A stretch of 10,797 nt of DNA from JBEKYD01 sp049509915 (GTDB lineage: Bacteria; Acidobacteriota; Terriglobia; Bryobacterales; Bryobacteraceae), in assembly GCA_049509915.1 (NCBI GenBank), contig JBEKZL010000409.1, positions 1 to 10,797 of the forward strand, read 5' to 3'. The position numbers and the translations under genes are program-made. Under the pieces are notes generated by a model that was given only the letters and a program-made list of their open reading frames with translations, was not told where the DNA came from and did not search any database. Below, one piece after another: positions 1 to 6,482 of this stretch. Every line of letters starts with the position of its first letter. The first letter of the stretch is position 1.

Positions 1-677
1 AGAAGACTGCGCAGATCGTGCAGGTAGGCCGCCCCGCCATGGAGCAACTCGCCGAAGACGCCGGCATGCACCATCCGGTTGATCAGCATCTCGTTATACC
101 CGTAACAGCAGTTCTCGAGCTGCACACAGTGGCGGCGTGTCTTCTCGGAGGTATCGACCAGATCCCAGCAATCGGGCAGAGTTCGCGCGGCCGGCACCTC
201 CACTGCCACGTGCTTGCCCTGCTTCATGCAGAAGGTGGATATCGGGACGTGGAAGTCCCAGGAGGTCGCCACGACGACCAGGTCGATATCGTCGCGGTTG
301 GCCAACCCCTCGAAGGCGTGGTCGCTGCCGGCGTATATCTCGACGGGGCGGGTCTGACCCTTAGCCACGGCCGCCTGGCCGCGGGTGCATTTCTCCCGGA
401 CGATGTCGCAAAGGGCCACCACTTCGACGTTTTCCACGGCGCAAAAATTCGTAAGCAGCGAACTTCCCCGGCCGCCCACTCCGACAAAGGCCAGGCGGAT
501 TTTGTCTTTGGGCTCGAATTTCACTCCGGCCATGGTCGCGGCCGGAGTCTCGGCCGCTGGCGGCGCCTGCCCCACGGCGTGCGACAGGCCGGCCCCTAAG
601 GTGGTGAGCGACGCGAAGCGTAGCAGGTCGCGCCGCGATGTTTCGATAGTGTCTTGTTTGGGTTGCTGTTCTTTCAT
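1..677 (-). CDS. GH109-like Gfo/Idh/MocA family protein, Tat-exported (partial, N-terminal half)
   Basis: The first 225 residues are visible; the gene continues beyond the left edge. The N-terminus carries a twin-arginine signal (SRRDLLR, residues 14-20) followed by a hydrophobic stretch to about residue 36, so export in folded form to the periplasm is likely. A Rossmann dinucleotide-binding motif GVGGRG lies at 66-71, and the family motif GKHVAVEVPAA at 154-164. The segment ENCCYGYNEM (188-197) and the nearby GVFGELLHGGAAYLHDLR are typical of GH109, NAD-dependent glycosidases first described as alpha-N-acetylgalactosaminidases, rather than of ordinary sugar dehydrogenases. GH109 proteins are usually about 440 residues, so roughly half is missing here. 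The ATG at 677 is preceded by GAGAGGA at a good distance and overlaps the TPR gene stop codon in an ATGA arrangement, so the two are probably co-translated. The substrate is not shown by the sequence. Confidence 0.88.
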   Translation of the reverse strand, partial: MKEQQPKQDTIETSRRDLLRFASLTTLGAGLSHAVGQAPPAAETPAATMAGVKFEPKDKIRLAFVGVGGRGSSLLTNFCAVENVEVVALCDIVREKCTRGQAAVAKGQTRPVEIYAGSDHAFEGLANRDDIDLVVVATSWDFHVPISTFCMKQGKHVAVEVPAARTLPDCWDLVDTSEKTRRHCVQLENCCYGYNEMLINRMVHAGVFGELLHGGAAYLHDLRSL

Positions 678-1285
678 TTCGAATCCTCTCGCCCGGAATC
701 TCCATTTTGCAACAACGCGGGAGGAACGAGGCCGGTGTCTCCGCCCAGCCGGGCGGCGGTCTCCAAATCGGCGCGCGCGGACGAATCGCGCCCGAGCAAG
801 TTCAAGACGTGGCTCCGGAGGATATAGAGGTGCGGTTCGTCAGGCGCCAGGCGAATCGCCTCGGTGAAATCCTGGAGCGCGAACTCGGCCGCGTTCGGTT
901 CCGCCAGGCGCATCTGGCCGCGGTACTCGCGCGCCTGCCAGAGACGCGGGCTCAGCCGAAGGGCCTCATCCAAGAGCGCGAGCGCACCGCCCGTTTCCCC
1001 GGACGCCGCCAGTTGAATGGCCGCATCCAGAATCGCGGCCGAATCGGGGATCGGGGCGCGGCGCTCCCTCCCGGCAAAATAGAGATACCCGGCTGCAACC
1101 AGGAACAGGCAGGCGATACCGGACGCGCCGTCGAACCCCCAACTGCCCAGAAACAACCTGGCCGTCAGCGGCAAGCTGCCGAACAGAAACGCCAGCGCCA
1201 GTGCGGCCCGGCTCCATTGGCGAGCCCGTGGAGCCCACTCGTCCGCGGGCCGCGCCGCATCCTCGTCATGCCGCCGGTCGGGCAT
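674..1285 (-). CDS. membrane-anchored tetratricopeptide-repeat protein
   Basis: A 203-residue protein. Residues 1-22 are polar and charged. Two hydrophobic segments follow, at about 24-46 and 54-71 (GIACLFLVAAGYLYFAG), and then a soluble helical region. From about residue 80 the pattern is TPR-like: ALALLDEALRLSP, then FTEAIRLAPDEPHLYILRSHVLNLLGRDSSARADLETAARLG, giving about three repeats with the usual small and large residue spacing and the P at the end of helix B. TPRs mediate protein-protein contacts; no catalytic motif is visible. The ATG at 1285 has a modest GGTGA about 6 bases upstream. The stop codon (TGA at 676-674) overlaps the start of the GH109-like gene by four bases, indicating an operon with translational coupling. 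A role in assembling or regulating the exported downstream enzyme is only a guess. Confidence 0.8.
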   Translation of the reverse strand: MPDRRHDEDAARPADEWAPRARQWSRAALALAFLFGSLPLTARLFLGSWGFDGASGIACLFLVAAGYLYFAGRERRAPIPDSAAILDAAIQLAASGETGGALALLDEALRLSPRLWQAREYRGQMRLAEPNAAEFALQDFTEAIRLAPDEPHLYILRSHVLNLLGRDSSARADLETAARLGGDTGLVPPALLQNGDSGREDSK

Positions 1286-1350
1286 GCTTTCACCATACCC
1301 CTTCGCGTGGCGCGAAGCGTCGTCAAATTCCAGAGGCTCACGCCGGTTCG

Positions 1351-1368
1351 GTGGGGCGGCGGCCCCAC
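1351..1368. repeat. inverted repeat, 7-bp stem (GTGGGGC / GCCCCAC)
   Basis: GTGGGGC, four-base loop GGCG, then GCCCCAC: a perfect stem located upstream of the TPR gene. The left arm and its flank (CCGGTTCGGTGGGGCGG, from 1343) resemble CCGGTCTGGTGGGGCGG at 10704-10720 near the right end of the window, so this may be a member of a dispersed intergenic repeat family. Its role is unknown. Confidence 0.6.
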
Positions 1369-1692
1369 GATTCTTGCGGCACTTCAGAAATTGGGGAAAA
1401 CCTGGCGAATATTACAAGAGCTTTGGATAGAAGCGGGTGAGGAGTGGAGGTCGGAAAAAACAAGAAAAGGGCGGCCGTCGACCCCTCCTGTCATTTGCGT
1501 GCCCGCGAGCCATCGGACAGCGGTGCCAAGACCGCGGCGCCAAATCAAGAACTGCAAGAGCGCGTCAAGACTCGCGGCCCATCAGCCGAGGAAGCCAAAA
1601 GCCGCCCGTCGTGTGGACTGGTTCTATGTAACTTCCTCCTTCTCAGTATTTCCCCATTTGCCGGGGATTGTCTGACAACGCTTTTCGGAAAA

Positions 1693-1710
1693 AGACATCT
1701 GAAGATGTCT
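1693..1710. repeat. near-perfect 18-base palindrome (AGACATCT ga AGATGTCT)
   Basis: Two complementary 8-base arms are separated by only two bases. Such a short spacer is more like a dimeric protein binding site than an RNA hairpin. It sits in the AT-rich part of the intergenic region, roughly 285 bases upstream of the esterase start, and AGATGTC recurs at 1752-1758. It could be an operator for either divergent unit; no regulator is encoded beside it. Confidence 0.6.
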
Positions 1711-1759
1711 CTCCATACCACTAACGATTACACTATGCACCTAATCCGGGAAGATGTCA

Positions 1760-1791
1760 ACGCGGTTAAAGCCGGACGCGGTTAAAGCCGG
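1760..1791. repeat. tandem direct repeat, 2 x 16 bases
   Basis: The unit ACGCGGTTAAAGCCGG occurs twice with no spacer (1760-1775 and 1776-1791), with no mismatch. It lies in the intergenic region upstream of the esterase. It could be a slippage product or a pair of same-side protein binding sites one and a half helical turns apart; the sequence alone does not decide. Confidence 0.85.
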
Positions 1792-1981
1792 AGGGGGCAG
1801 TACACCCTCGCGACGACGGCCATGGTTTTAGGACACCGCTATCGGGTGGCTCCCCGTGAAGTGAACTAGAATTGGTCCGTAGGAGCTGACCCGTACTTGC
1901 CTGTGCGCCGATTCGCGCCACCTACGCAACCGCGCGTGGGGAATGCCGCGGGTCATGCGGAGCAAGCCGATTGAGAAGAAT

Positions 1982-1986
1982 GAGGT
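1982..1986 (+). promoter_or_regulatory. ribosome binding site fixing the esterase start
   Basis: GAGGT lies seven bases upstream of GTG 1994. The earlier in-frame ATGs at 1943 and 1955 have no comparable site, and starting there would put a charged stretch in front of the signal peptide, so GTG 1994 is preferred. Confidence 0.7.
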
Positions 1987-1993
1987 ATGCATC

Positions 1994-3247
1994 GTGAATC
2001 CATCGAGTAGACTCAGGACCGCGGTTCGCGCCATCGCGATCATGTCCCTATTGGCGGTGTTCTTTCCGGACGCGCCAGCGCAGGCGCAGCCGGGACAGGC
2101 CGCACCCGGCAGGGGACCCGCGGCCCGGCCCCCGGCCTCGCCGGAAATCCATCCGGACAAAACGGTCACCTTCCGGCTCTCCGCGCCCAAGGCCGCCGAG
2201 GTCACCTTAAACGGAAGCTGGGAGGGCGCGCGCGATATCAAGATGACCAAGGACGACAACGGCATCTGGTCGGTAACCGTGGGACCTTTAGGCGCCCAGC
2301 TTTGGGGCTATTGGTACCTGGTGGACGGGGTGAAGTGCCTCGATCCGGGCAATGGGGAAACGCAGCGGGACGGATCGAGGATCGACAACCTGCTGATGAT
2401 TTCCGGCCCGGAGTCCGACCAGTTGGATTTCAAGGATGTCCCGCACGGAACCATACAGATCGTGTGGTATCCGTCGCCCACGCTGAAGCAGACGCGCCGC
2501 CGGATGTACATTTACACGCCGCCCGGCTATGAGACCAGCCAATCCCGCTACCCGGTCCTGTATCTTCTGCACGGCGGCGGCGGCGATGAAGACGCTTGGC
2601 TGACCATGGGCCGCGCCAATGTGATCCTGGACAACCTGATCGCGGCGGGCAAAGCCAAGCCGATGATTGTGGTAATGCCAAACGGCAACGCTACCCAGAC
2701 CGTATCGCAGGGCTACGCCTACGGGCCGACGCCGGCGCCGCAGGCCGTTCAGGCGCCCGCGCCGCCACCCTTGCAGGCGGCCGGAGCCCTACCAGGCCGC
2801 GGAGCGCCGCGGCCGCCGCAGCCGTACCCCGGTTCCTATCCGGAAAGCCTGGTAAAGGACGTCATTCCCTTCGTCGAAACCACTTACCGAGTGATTGCCG
2901 CCAAGGACAGCCGGGCCATTGCCGGCCTTTCCATGGGAGGCGGTCATACGCTAGCCGTCACCAACAACAATCCGGGTGTTTTCGGATACATCGGCGTATT
3001 CAGCTCCGGACCGCGGACGGTCGACGCAGCCTACGAAGAGCAACTGGAAGCGGTCAAAGCTGGAGGAGTCAAGTTCTACTGGACCGGCGCCGGGACCACC
3101 GACATGGCACGCGAAGGCACGATGAATCTCCACGCGCTGCTGGAAAAGCACGGCTTCAAGACGTCGTATAAGGAAATCCCAGGTTCGCACTATTGGTTCC
3201 TGTGGCGCGATTTCCTCGGCGATTTCGGTTCCATCCTGTTCCGCTAA
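1994..3247 (+). CDS. secreted CE1-type carbohydrate esterase with N-terminal CBM48-like domain
   Basis: A 417-residue precursor from GTG 1994. Residues 1-30 form a Sec signal peptide: RLRTAVRAIAIM, a hydrophobic core, and a cut site near APAQA. After a Pro/Ala-rich linker, residues about 48-125 form a beta-sandwich resembling the E-set/CBM48 module (TVTFRLSAPKAAEVTLNG, WGYWYLVDGV) found in front of CE1 esterases. The alpha/beta-hydrolase domain (esterase D / PF00756 type) follows: an oxyanion-region HGGGGDEDAW starting at His193, nucleophile elbow GLSMGGG with Ser313, a likely acid Asp370 in GAGTTDMARE, and catalytic His399 in GSHYWFLWR. All triad positions are present. Relatives remove acetyl or feruloyl groups from plant xylan, or act on other esters, which fits the neighbouring glycosidases. 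A Pro/Ala/Gly-rich insertion of about 40 residues (about 240-280) precedes the nucleophile. The actual ester substrate cannot be told from sequence. Confidence 0.9.
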   Translation: MNPSSRLRTAVRAIAIMSLLAVFFPDAPAQAQPGQAAPGRGPAARPPASPEIHPDKTVTFRLSAPKAAEVTLNGSWEGARDIKMTKDDNGIWSVTVGPLGAQLWGYWYLVDGVKCLDPGNGETQRDGSRIDNLLMISGPESDQLDFKDVPHGTIQIVWYPSPTLKQTRRRMYIYTPPGYETSQSRYPVLYLLHGGGGDEDAWLTMGRANVILDNLIAAGKAKPMIVVMPNGNATQTVSQGYAYGPTPAPQAVQAPAPPPLQAAGALPGRGAPRPPQPYPGSYPESLVKDVIPFVETTYRVIAAKDSRAIAGLSMGGGHTLAVTNNNPGVFGYIGVFSSGPRTVDAAYEEQLEAVKAGGVKFYWTGAGTTDMAREGTMNLHALLEKHGFKTSYKEIPGSHYWFLWRDFLGDFGSILFR

Positions 3248-3267
3248 TCCGGCCGGGTCCAGCCCAT

Positions 3268-3293
3268 TGGGACAGGCTGCGAGGCCTGTCCCA
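3268..3293. repeat. 10-bp-stem palindrome between convergent genes; possible bidirectional terminator
   Basis: TGGGACAGGC, six-base loop, GCCTGTCCCA: a perfect 10-bp stem between the esterase stop (3247) and the GH35 stop (3304). There is no T-run on either side, so it is not a canonical intrinsic terminator. Read in the GH35 direction it matches the hairpin at 10667-10690 after the SPT gene (GTGGGACAGGCCTC shared), which suggests a dispersed 3-prime-end element that may stop transcription or protect mRNA ends. Confidence 0.75.
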
Positions 3294-3303
3294 CTAAATA
3301 CAC

Positions 3304-5238
3304 CTACGCCTTCGGCGTCTCGTACACCGGATCCTTCAATCCCGCCAGCGAACGCGGGCCGGTGGCTTCCTCCAGATCGAGCACGATCACCTGGTTTTCG
3401 CCGCTGTGAAGCCAGGGAGCCGGCAGGTATAAAGTCTGTTGCGGCCCGATTTTCCAATACCGCCCCAGGCAGCGGCCGTTCACCCAGACCACGCCTTTGC
3501 CCCAACCGCGCAGATCGAGAAACGTGTCGGCCGGCTGGGCCACGCTGAAGCTGCCGCGATAGAGCGCCGGGCCGGACGGCTTCGCTCCCGCCGTGTAGGT
3601 CCACTCCGCGGGACGGTCGATCGGCAGCGGATAGCAGTCCCACCCCAACAGCTCTCCGCCCGCCAGGATCACTTTGCCGGCGATCCCTTTGCGCTCGGTC
3701 ACCAGCAGGTGGTCGAAATTGGCCCGCCCCATGTTCTCCACCAGGATGTCGAGCGGCTCGCCGGAGGTGAGCTCCACTTCCAGCCGGCTTTCGCCGCGCC
3801 GCCGATCGAGCGTACCGAGGCGCCTCGATCCCTGCATCGCCACGGCGAAATCTTTCACCCCCTCCACCACCAGCGTGCCCTTGCCGGCTCGCTCCACGTT
3901 GCGCCGGTACAGCACATAGCCGTAGCTCTGACCCAACGCTTCCATCGTAGTTGGGCGCGCGGAGCGGAACGGACGCGGCAGGCGGCTCGCCAGCGGCGCG
4001 GCTTCGCGCAGTTCGAACCGCGGCACCGTCATCATGGGCACCGGCTCGGGCAGCGCCGACAGCTCGCTTCCCAAATGTTTCGCGATCACGGCCCGCATGG
4101 CATGGAACTTCGCCGTGGGCCGGCCGGCTTCGTCCAGCGGAGAATCGTAATCGTAGGCGGAAATGATGGGCTCGTACACCTTGCCCAGGTTCGCCCCGCT
4201 CATGTAGCCGAAGCTGCTGCCGCCGTGCACCATGTAAAGGCTGAAGGAAATCCCCTGCCCCAGCATCCATTCCAGGCCTTTTACCGCGTGTTCGGGGGGC
4301 GTGCGATGGTGCACCTCGCCCCAGTGGTCGAACCACCCCACCCAATACTCGCCCGTCATGCGCGGCACGTTCTGCCGGAATGCGGCCAGATTGGCGAACT
4401 CGCGCCGCGGGTCGTCGCCATCGCCGAAATTCACGACCGCCACGGCGTCGTCGAGCGTCCCGCTTTCCAGTTGCAGCTTGGTGGAACCGTCGGAGGTGTA
4501 GAGCTGGGTATCGAACCCGGCGGCGCGGATCATGTCGTGGATCGCCCGCAGGTAGGTTTTGTCGTTGCCGTAGGAACCGTACTCGTTTTCCACCTGCACC
4601 ATCAGGATGGGACCGCCTTTGGCTGCCTGCAATCCAGCGACTTCCTGGCCCACCCGGCGCAGGTAGCGCTCGGCGGCGGCCAGAAAACGCGGGTCCGTGC
4701 TCCTGACCAGCAGGTCGGAAGAGGCCAGCAGCCAGGCCGGCAAGCCGCCGAAATCCCATTCCGAACAGATAAACGGACCTGGACGCAGCAGCACCCACAA
4801 ACCCTCCGCCTGGGCTGTTCGAATATACTCGGCCAGGTCGAGATCGCCGGTGAAATCGAATTCGCCGGGCCGCGGCTCATGCAAGTCCCAGAATACGTAT
4901 GTGCAGAGCGCATTCAGCCCCAGCGCGCGCATCTTGCGCATGCGGTCCCGCCAGTAGGCCCGGGGCACGCGCGGATAGTGCATCTCGCCCGAACGAATCT
5001 GGAGCGGCTGGCCGTCCAGCAGGAAATCCGTTCCGTGCCACCCGAAGGTGTGCGGCGCGGCGCTCTCCTGTCGCTTCGTACACCGTTTCCAGACCGAGCC
5101 GGGACCGCCACGGAGCGGTTGCCGGATGTGTGACCATAACTCCGAAACCGGGTACTCAGAAACACCCTCCGTTATAGCAAGCCTCGGCCTTGGCGTGGCA
5201 GCCGGATTGCATCGCCCTGAAAGTTCGCAACGGTTCAA
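3304..5238 (-). CDS. GH35 beta-galactosidase (N-terminus uncertain)
   Basis: Hydrolyses terminal beta-galactosides by the retaining mechanism of glycoside hydrolase family 35. The TIM barrel begins with FLLDGQPLQIRSGEMHYPR and continues through TYVFWDLHEPRPGEFDF and LLRPGPFICSEWDFGGLPAWL. The acid/base is Glu219 in VENEYGSYG and the nucleophile Glu297 in MTGEYWVGWF, numbered from TTG 5238. C-terminal jelly-roll domains end with the family-typical GWGKGVVWVNGRCLGRYW. The domain is full-length and the catalytic residues are intact. The start is a problem: the only in-frame start codon upstream of the barrel is TTG 5238, which has no ribosome binding site and gives about 60 residues of non-homologous, non-hydrophobic leader. 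No frame in this stretch offers a signal peptide, which GH35 relatives usually have. The protein may be cytoplasmic, may use an unusual start near 5070, or may have lost its true 5-prime end. It converges with the CE1 esterase, which fits a shared role in plant polysaccharide use. Confidence 0.88.
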   Translation of the reverse strand: MNRCELSGRCNPAATPRPRLAITEGVSEYPVSELWSHIRQPLRGGPGSVWKRCTKRQESAAPHTFGWHGTDFLLDGQPLQIRSGEMHYPRVPRAYWRDRMRKMRALGLNALCTYVFWDLHEPRPGEFDFTGDLDLAEYIRTAQAEGLWVLLRPGPFICSEWDFGGLPAWLLASSDLLVRSTDPRFLAAAERYLRRVGQEVAGLQAAKGGPILMVQVENEYGSYGNDKTYLRAIHDMIRAAGFDTQLYTSDGSTKLQLESGTLDDAVAVVNFGDGDDPRREFANLAAFRQNVPRMTGEYWVGWFDHWGEVHHRTPPEHAVKGLEWMLGQGISFSLYMVHGGSSFGYMSGANLGKVYEPIISAYDYDSPLDEAGRPTAKFHAMRAVIAKHLGSELSALPEPVPMMTVPRFELREAAPLASRLPRPFRSARPTTMEALGQSYGYVLYRRNVERAGKGTLVVEGVKDFAVAMQGSRRLGTLDRRRGESRLEVELTSGEPLDILVENMGRANFDHLLVTERKGIAGKVILAGGELLGWDCYPLPIDRPAEWTYTAGAKPSGPALYRGSFSVAQPADTFLDLRGWGKGVVWVNGRCLGRYWKIGPQQTLYLPAPWLHSGENQVIVLDLEEATGPRSLAGLKDPVYETPKA

Positions 5239-5245
5239 AACACTT

Positions 5246-5251
5246 TGGAGG
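5246..5251 (+). promoter_or_regulatory. ribosome binding site fixing the CNB-protein start
   Basis: TGGAGG lies six bases upstream of GTG 5258, a near-ideal site. The next candidate, ATG 5279, has only AGGGA directly abutting it. This supports GTG 5258 as the start. Confidence 0.75.
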
Positions 5252-5257
5252 CTGCAA

Positions 5258-5743
5258 GTGGGAGCTATAGCGCAGGGAATGGGTCAAAATGCGCCGCTTG
5301 AGATCCTCCGTGCCCACAGATTTACCCGGGGACTCAGCGATAGCCAATTGTTCGCCCTCCTCAATCTGGCTAGATCGGTGCGTTTTGAAACCGACGAGAT
5401 CGTACTGTCGGACGGCCAGCGTTCCTCCGATTTTTATCTCCTGGTTTCGGGAAGCGTGGTGGTGGAATTGTGCGCCCCCCATTACGCGGTTTGCGTGCAA
5501 TCGCTGGGACCCGGCGACGTGTTCGGCTGGTCGGCGCTGCTGGAGCAGCACGACACCCTCTTCCAGGTGCGTTCCCGCGAGCGCACCGAAGCACTCCGTC
5601 TGACCGGCCCCGCCCTCCAGGATCTCTGCCGGCAAGATCCGGTTCTGGGCGCGGAGTTCCTCAGCCGCACGCTGCGCGTCGTCGCCGGCCGGGTCAAAGC
5701 CACCGAGATCCGATTTGCCGAAATGTGCGGCTTTCGAGTGTAG
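5258..5743 (+). CDS. single-domain cyclic-nucleotide-binding (CRP-like) protein without DNA-binding domain
   Basis: A 161-residue protein consisting of one CNB/cupin-like beta-barrel and a C-terminal helix. Recognisable parts are LSDSQLFALLNLARSVRF (25-42), DFYLLVSGSVVVEL (58-71, the typical barrel turn with G65), and SLGPGDVFGWSALL (82-95). In CRP the phosphate-binding cassette has a Glu after FG and an Arg-Ala pair further on; here the sequence is FGWSALL, so the canonical cAMP-contact Glu is replaced. The ligand may differ or be absent. No helix-turn-helix follows: full CRP is about 210 residues and this ends after LRVVAGRVKATEIRFAEM. It may act as a regulatory subunit or a signal-responsive partner. 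It is divergent from GH35 and lies 91 bases upstream of the lipid operon, in the same direction; co-transcription is possible but not shown. Confidence 0.8.
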   Translation: MGAIAQGMGQNAPLEILRAHRFTRGLSDSQLFALLNLARSVRFETDEIVLSDGQRSSDFYLLVSGSVVVELCAPHYAVCVQSLGPGDVFGWSALLEQHDTLFQVRSRERTEALRLTGPALQDLCRQDPVLGAEFLSRTLRVVAGRVKATEIRFAEMCGFRV

Positions 5744-5798
5744 GCGAGACTGCTAGGCTGTACGGAAATGAAACTAAACGGCGTGCAAAGCCTTCGGT

Positions 5799-5804
5799 TA
5801 CAAT
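5799..5804 (+). promoter_or_regulatory. possible -10 element for the sphingolipid-type operon
   Basis: TACAAT, preceded by CGGT, lies 31 bases upstream of TTG 5835 in a 91-base gap that is more AT-rich than its surroundings. No convincing -35 box was found at 16-18 bases upstream. Offered only as a candidate. Confidence 0.25.
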
Positions 5805-5834
5805 AGGGCTTACTTGAGCCTCGCGAGAGATGGA

Positions 5835-6482
5835 TTGAAAAAAACAGCAATCATACTCGGAATCCTGGTGTGTGCCATCGCCCTGCGGTCGCAGCAGCTT
5901 GCCACCATCGTGGTCGATCTGGCGAATTGGAACGTCGGGCAGCCGCCCGAGGGTTGGCAGGTGACGGTCAACCACGGCAAGCCGGAGATCGGCCAATGCC
6001 ACGAAGGCGACGCCGTCTGCCTGCACTTGAAATCAGTGAAAGCTTCCTTTGCCTTGGAGCGGAACGTCGATATCGATCCCTCGCGCACGCCGATACTGTC
6101 CTGGCGCTGGAAGGTGACCCAGCTTCCGAGCGGCGGAGATTTCCGCTCGAGCGCGACCGACGACCAGGCCGCCCAGGTTTTGGTGGGCTTCAGCGGCCGG
6201 CGCGTGCTGACCTATATCTGGGACACCAACGCCCCGCGCGGCGCCATGCAGACGGTGCGATCGTTGCCCCTGATGCACGTTTTCGCCATCGTGTGCGAAT
6301 CGGGAACCGCGTCGGCGAATCAGTGGGTCGGCGAGACCCGCAACGTAGCGGTCGATTTCACGCGCGCCTACGGCTACGCCGCGCCGCACATTGAAGGCGT
6401 CCGCCTTCAGATCAATTCTCAACACACGGGCACCACGGCAGAGAGCTTCTTCGGGGACGTGGCCTTCCGTAGCGCGCTCTGA
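5835..6482 (+). CDS. secreted DUF3047 protein, first gene of the lipid operon
   Basis: A 215-residue precursor. I chose TTG 5835 over TTG 5814 because it gives a textbook signal peptide (MKKTAIILGILVCAIALRSQ) and has GAGAG five bases upstream. The mature part matches DUF3047 (PF11249): a beta-rich fold with WRWKV at 90-94, the strongly conserved TDDQAAQV at 108-115, and YIWDTNAP at 127-134. The family is widespread but has no established function; its fold suggests a galactose-binding-like or concanavalin-like sandwich in the periplasm or outer membrane. The stop overlaps the start of the next gene in a TGATG arrangement, so it is part of the operon. A role in transport or handling of the lipid product outside the inner membrane would fit the context but is inference. 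Confidence 0.82.
   Translation: MKKTAIILGILVCAIALRSQQLATIVVDLANWNVGQPPEGWQVTVNHGKPEIGQCHEGDAVCLHLKSVKASFALERNVDIDPSRTPILSWRWKVTQLPSGGDFRSSATDDQAAQVLVGFSGRRVLTYIWDTNAPRGAMQTVRSLPLMHVFAIVCESGTASANQWVGETRNVAVDFTRAYGYAAPHIEGVRLQINSQHTGTTAESFFGDVAFRSAL

Larger units (their letters stand above)
1286..1993. other. long non-coding stretch between divergent genes
   Basis: About 700 bases separate the TPR gene (minus) from the esterase gene (plus). They must hold both promoters, but no convincing sigma-70 pair was found; TAGAAT at 1867-1872 could be a -10 box for the esterase but has no matching -35. A 113-codon open frame (1444-1785, GTG start) has no recognisable domain and runs across the inverted repeat at 1693-1710 and the tandem repeat at 1760-1791, so it is not called as a gene. 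The part from about 1620 to 1760 is clearly more AT-rich than its surroundings. Confidence 0.6.

Noticed and set aside
707..1675. A 322-codon open frame on the plus strand
   Set aside because: Most of it is antisense to the TPR gene; the protein is Arg/Gln/Pro-rich with no domain.
1444..1785. A 113-codon open frame (GTG start) in the long intergenic region
   Set aside because: There is no recognisable domain, the upstream AG-rich stretch is too close to the start, and the frame runs through a palindrome and a tandem repeat. A short real gene here cannot be fully excluded.
1840..1900. Possible insertion-sequence end (CCCCGTGAAGTGAACTAG region)
   Set aside because: It looked loosely like a transposon terminus, but no matching inverted end, target duplication or transposase remnant was found.
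3439..5133. A 564-codon open frame on the plus strand opposite GH35
   Set aside because: It lies fully antisense to a clear GH35 domain, has His/Gln/Arg-rich composition typical of reverse frames in GC-rich DNA, and shows no motif.
5048..5257. Upstream extension of the CNB protein from GTG 5048
   Set aside because: GTG 5258 has a near-ideal ribosome binding site, and the extension is Cys/Arg/Gly-rich without homology.
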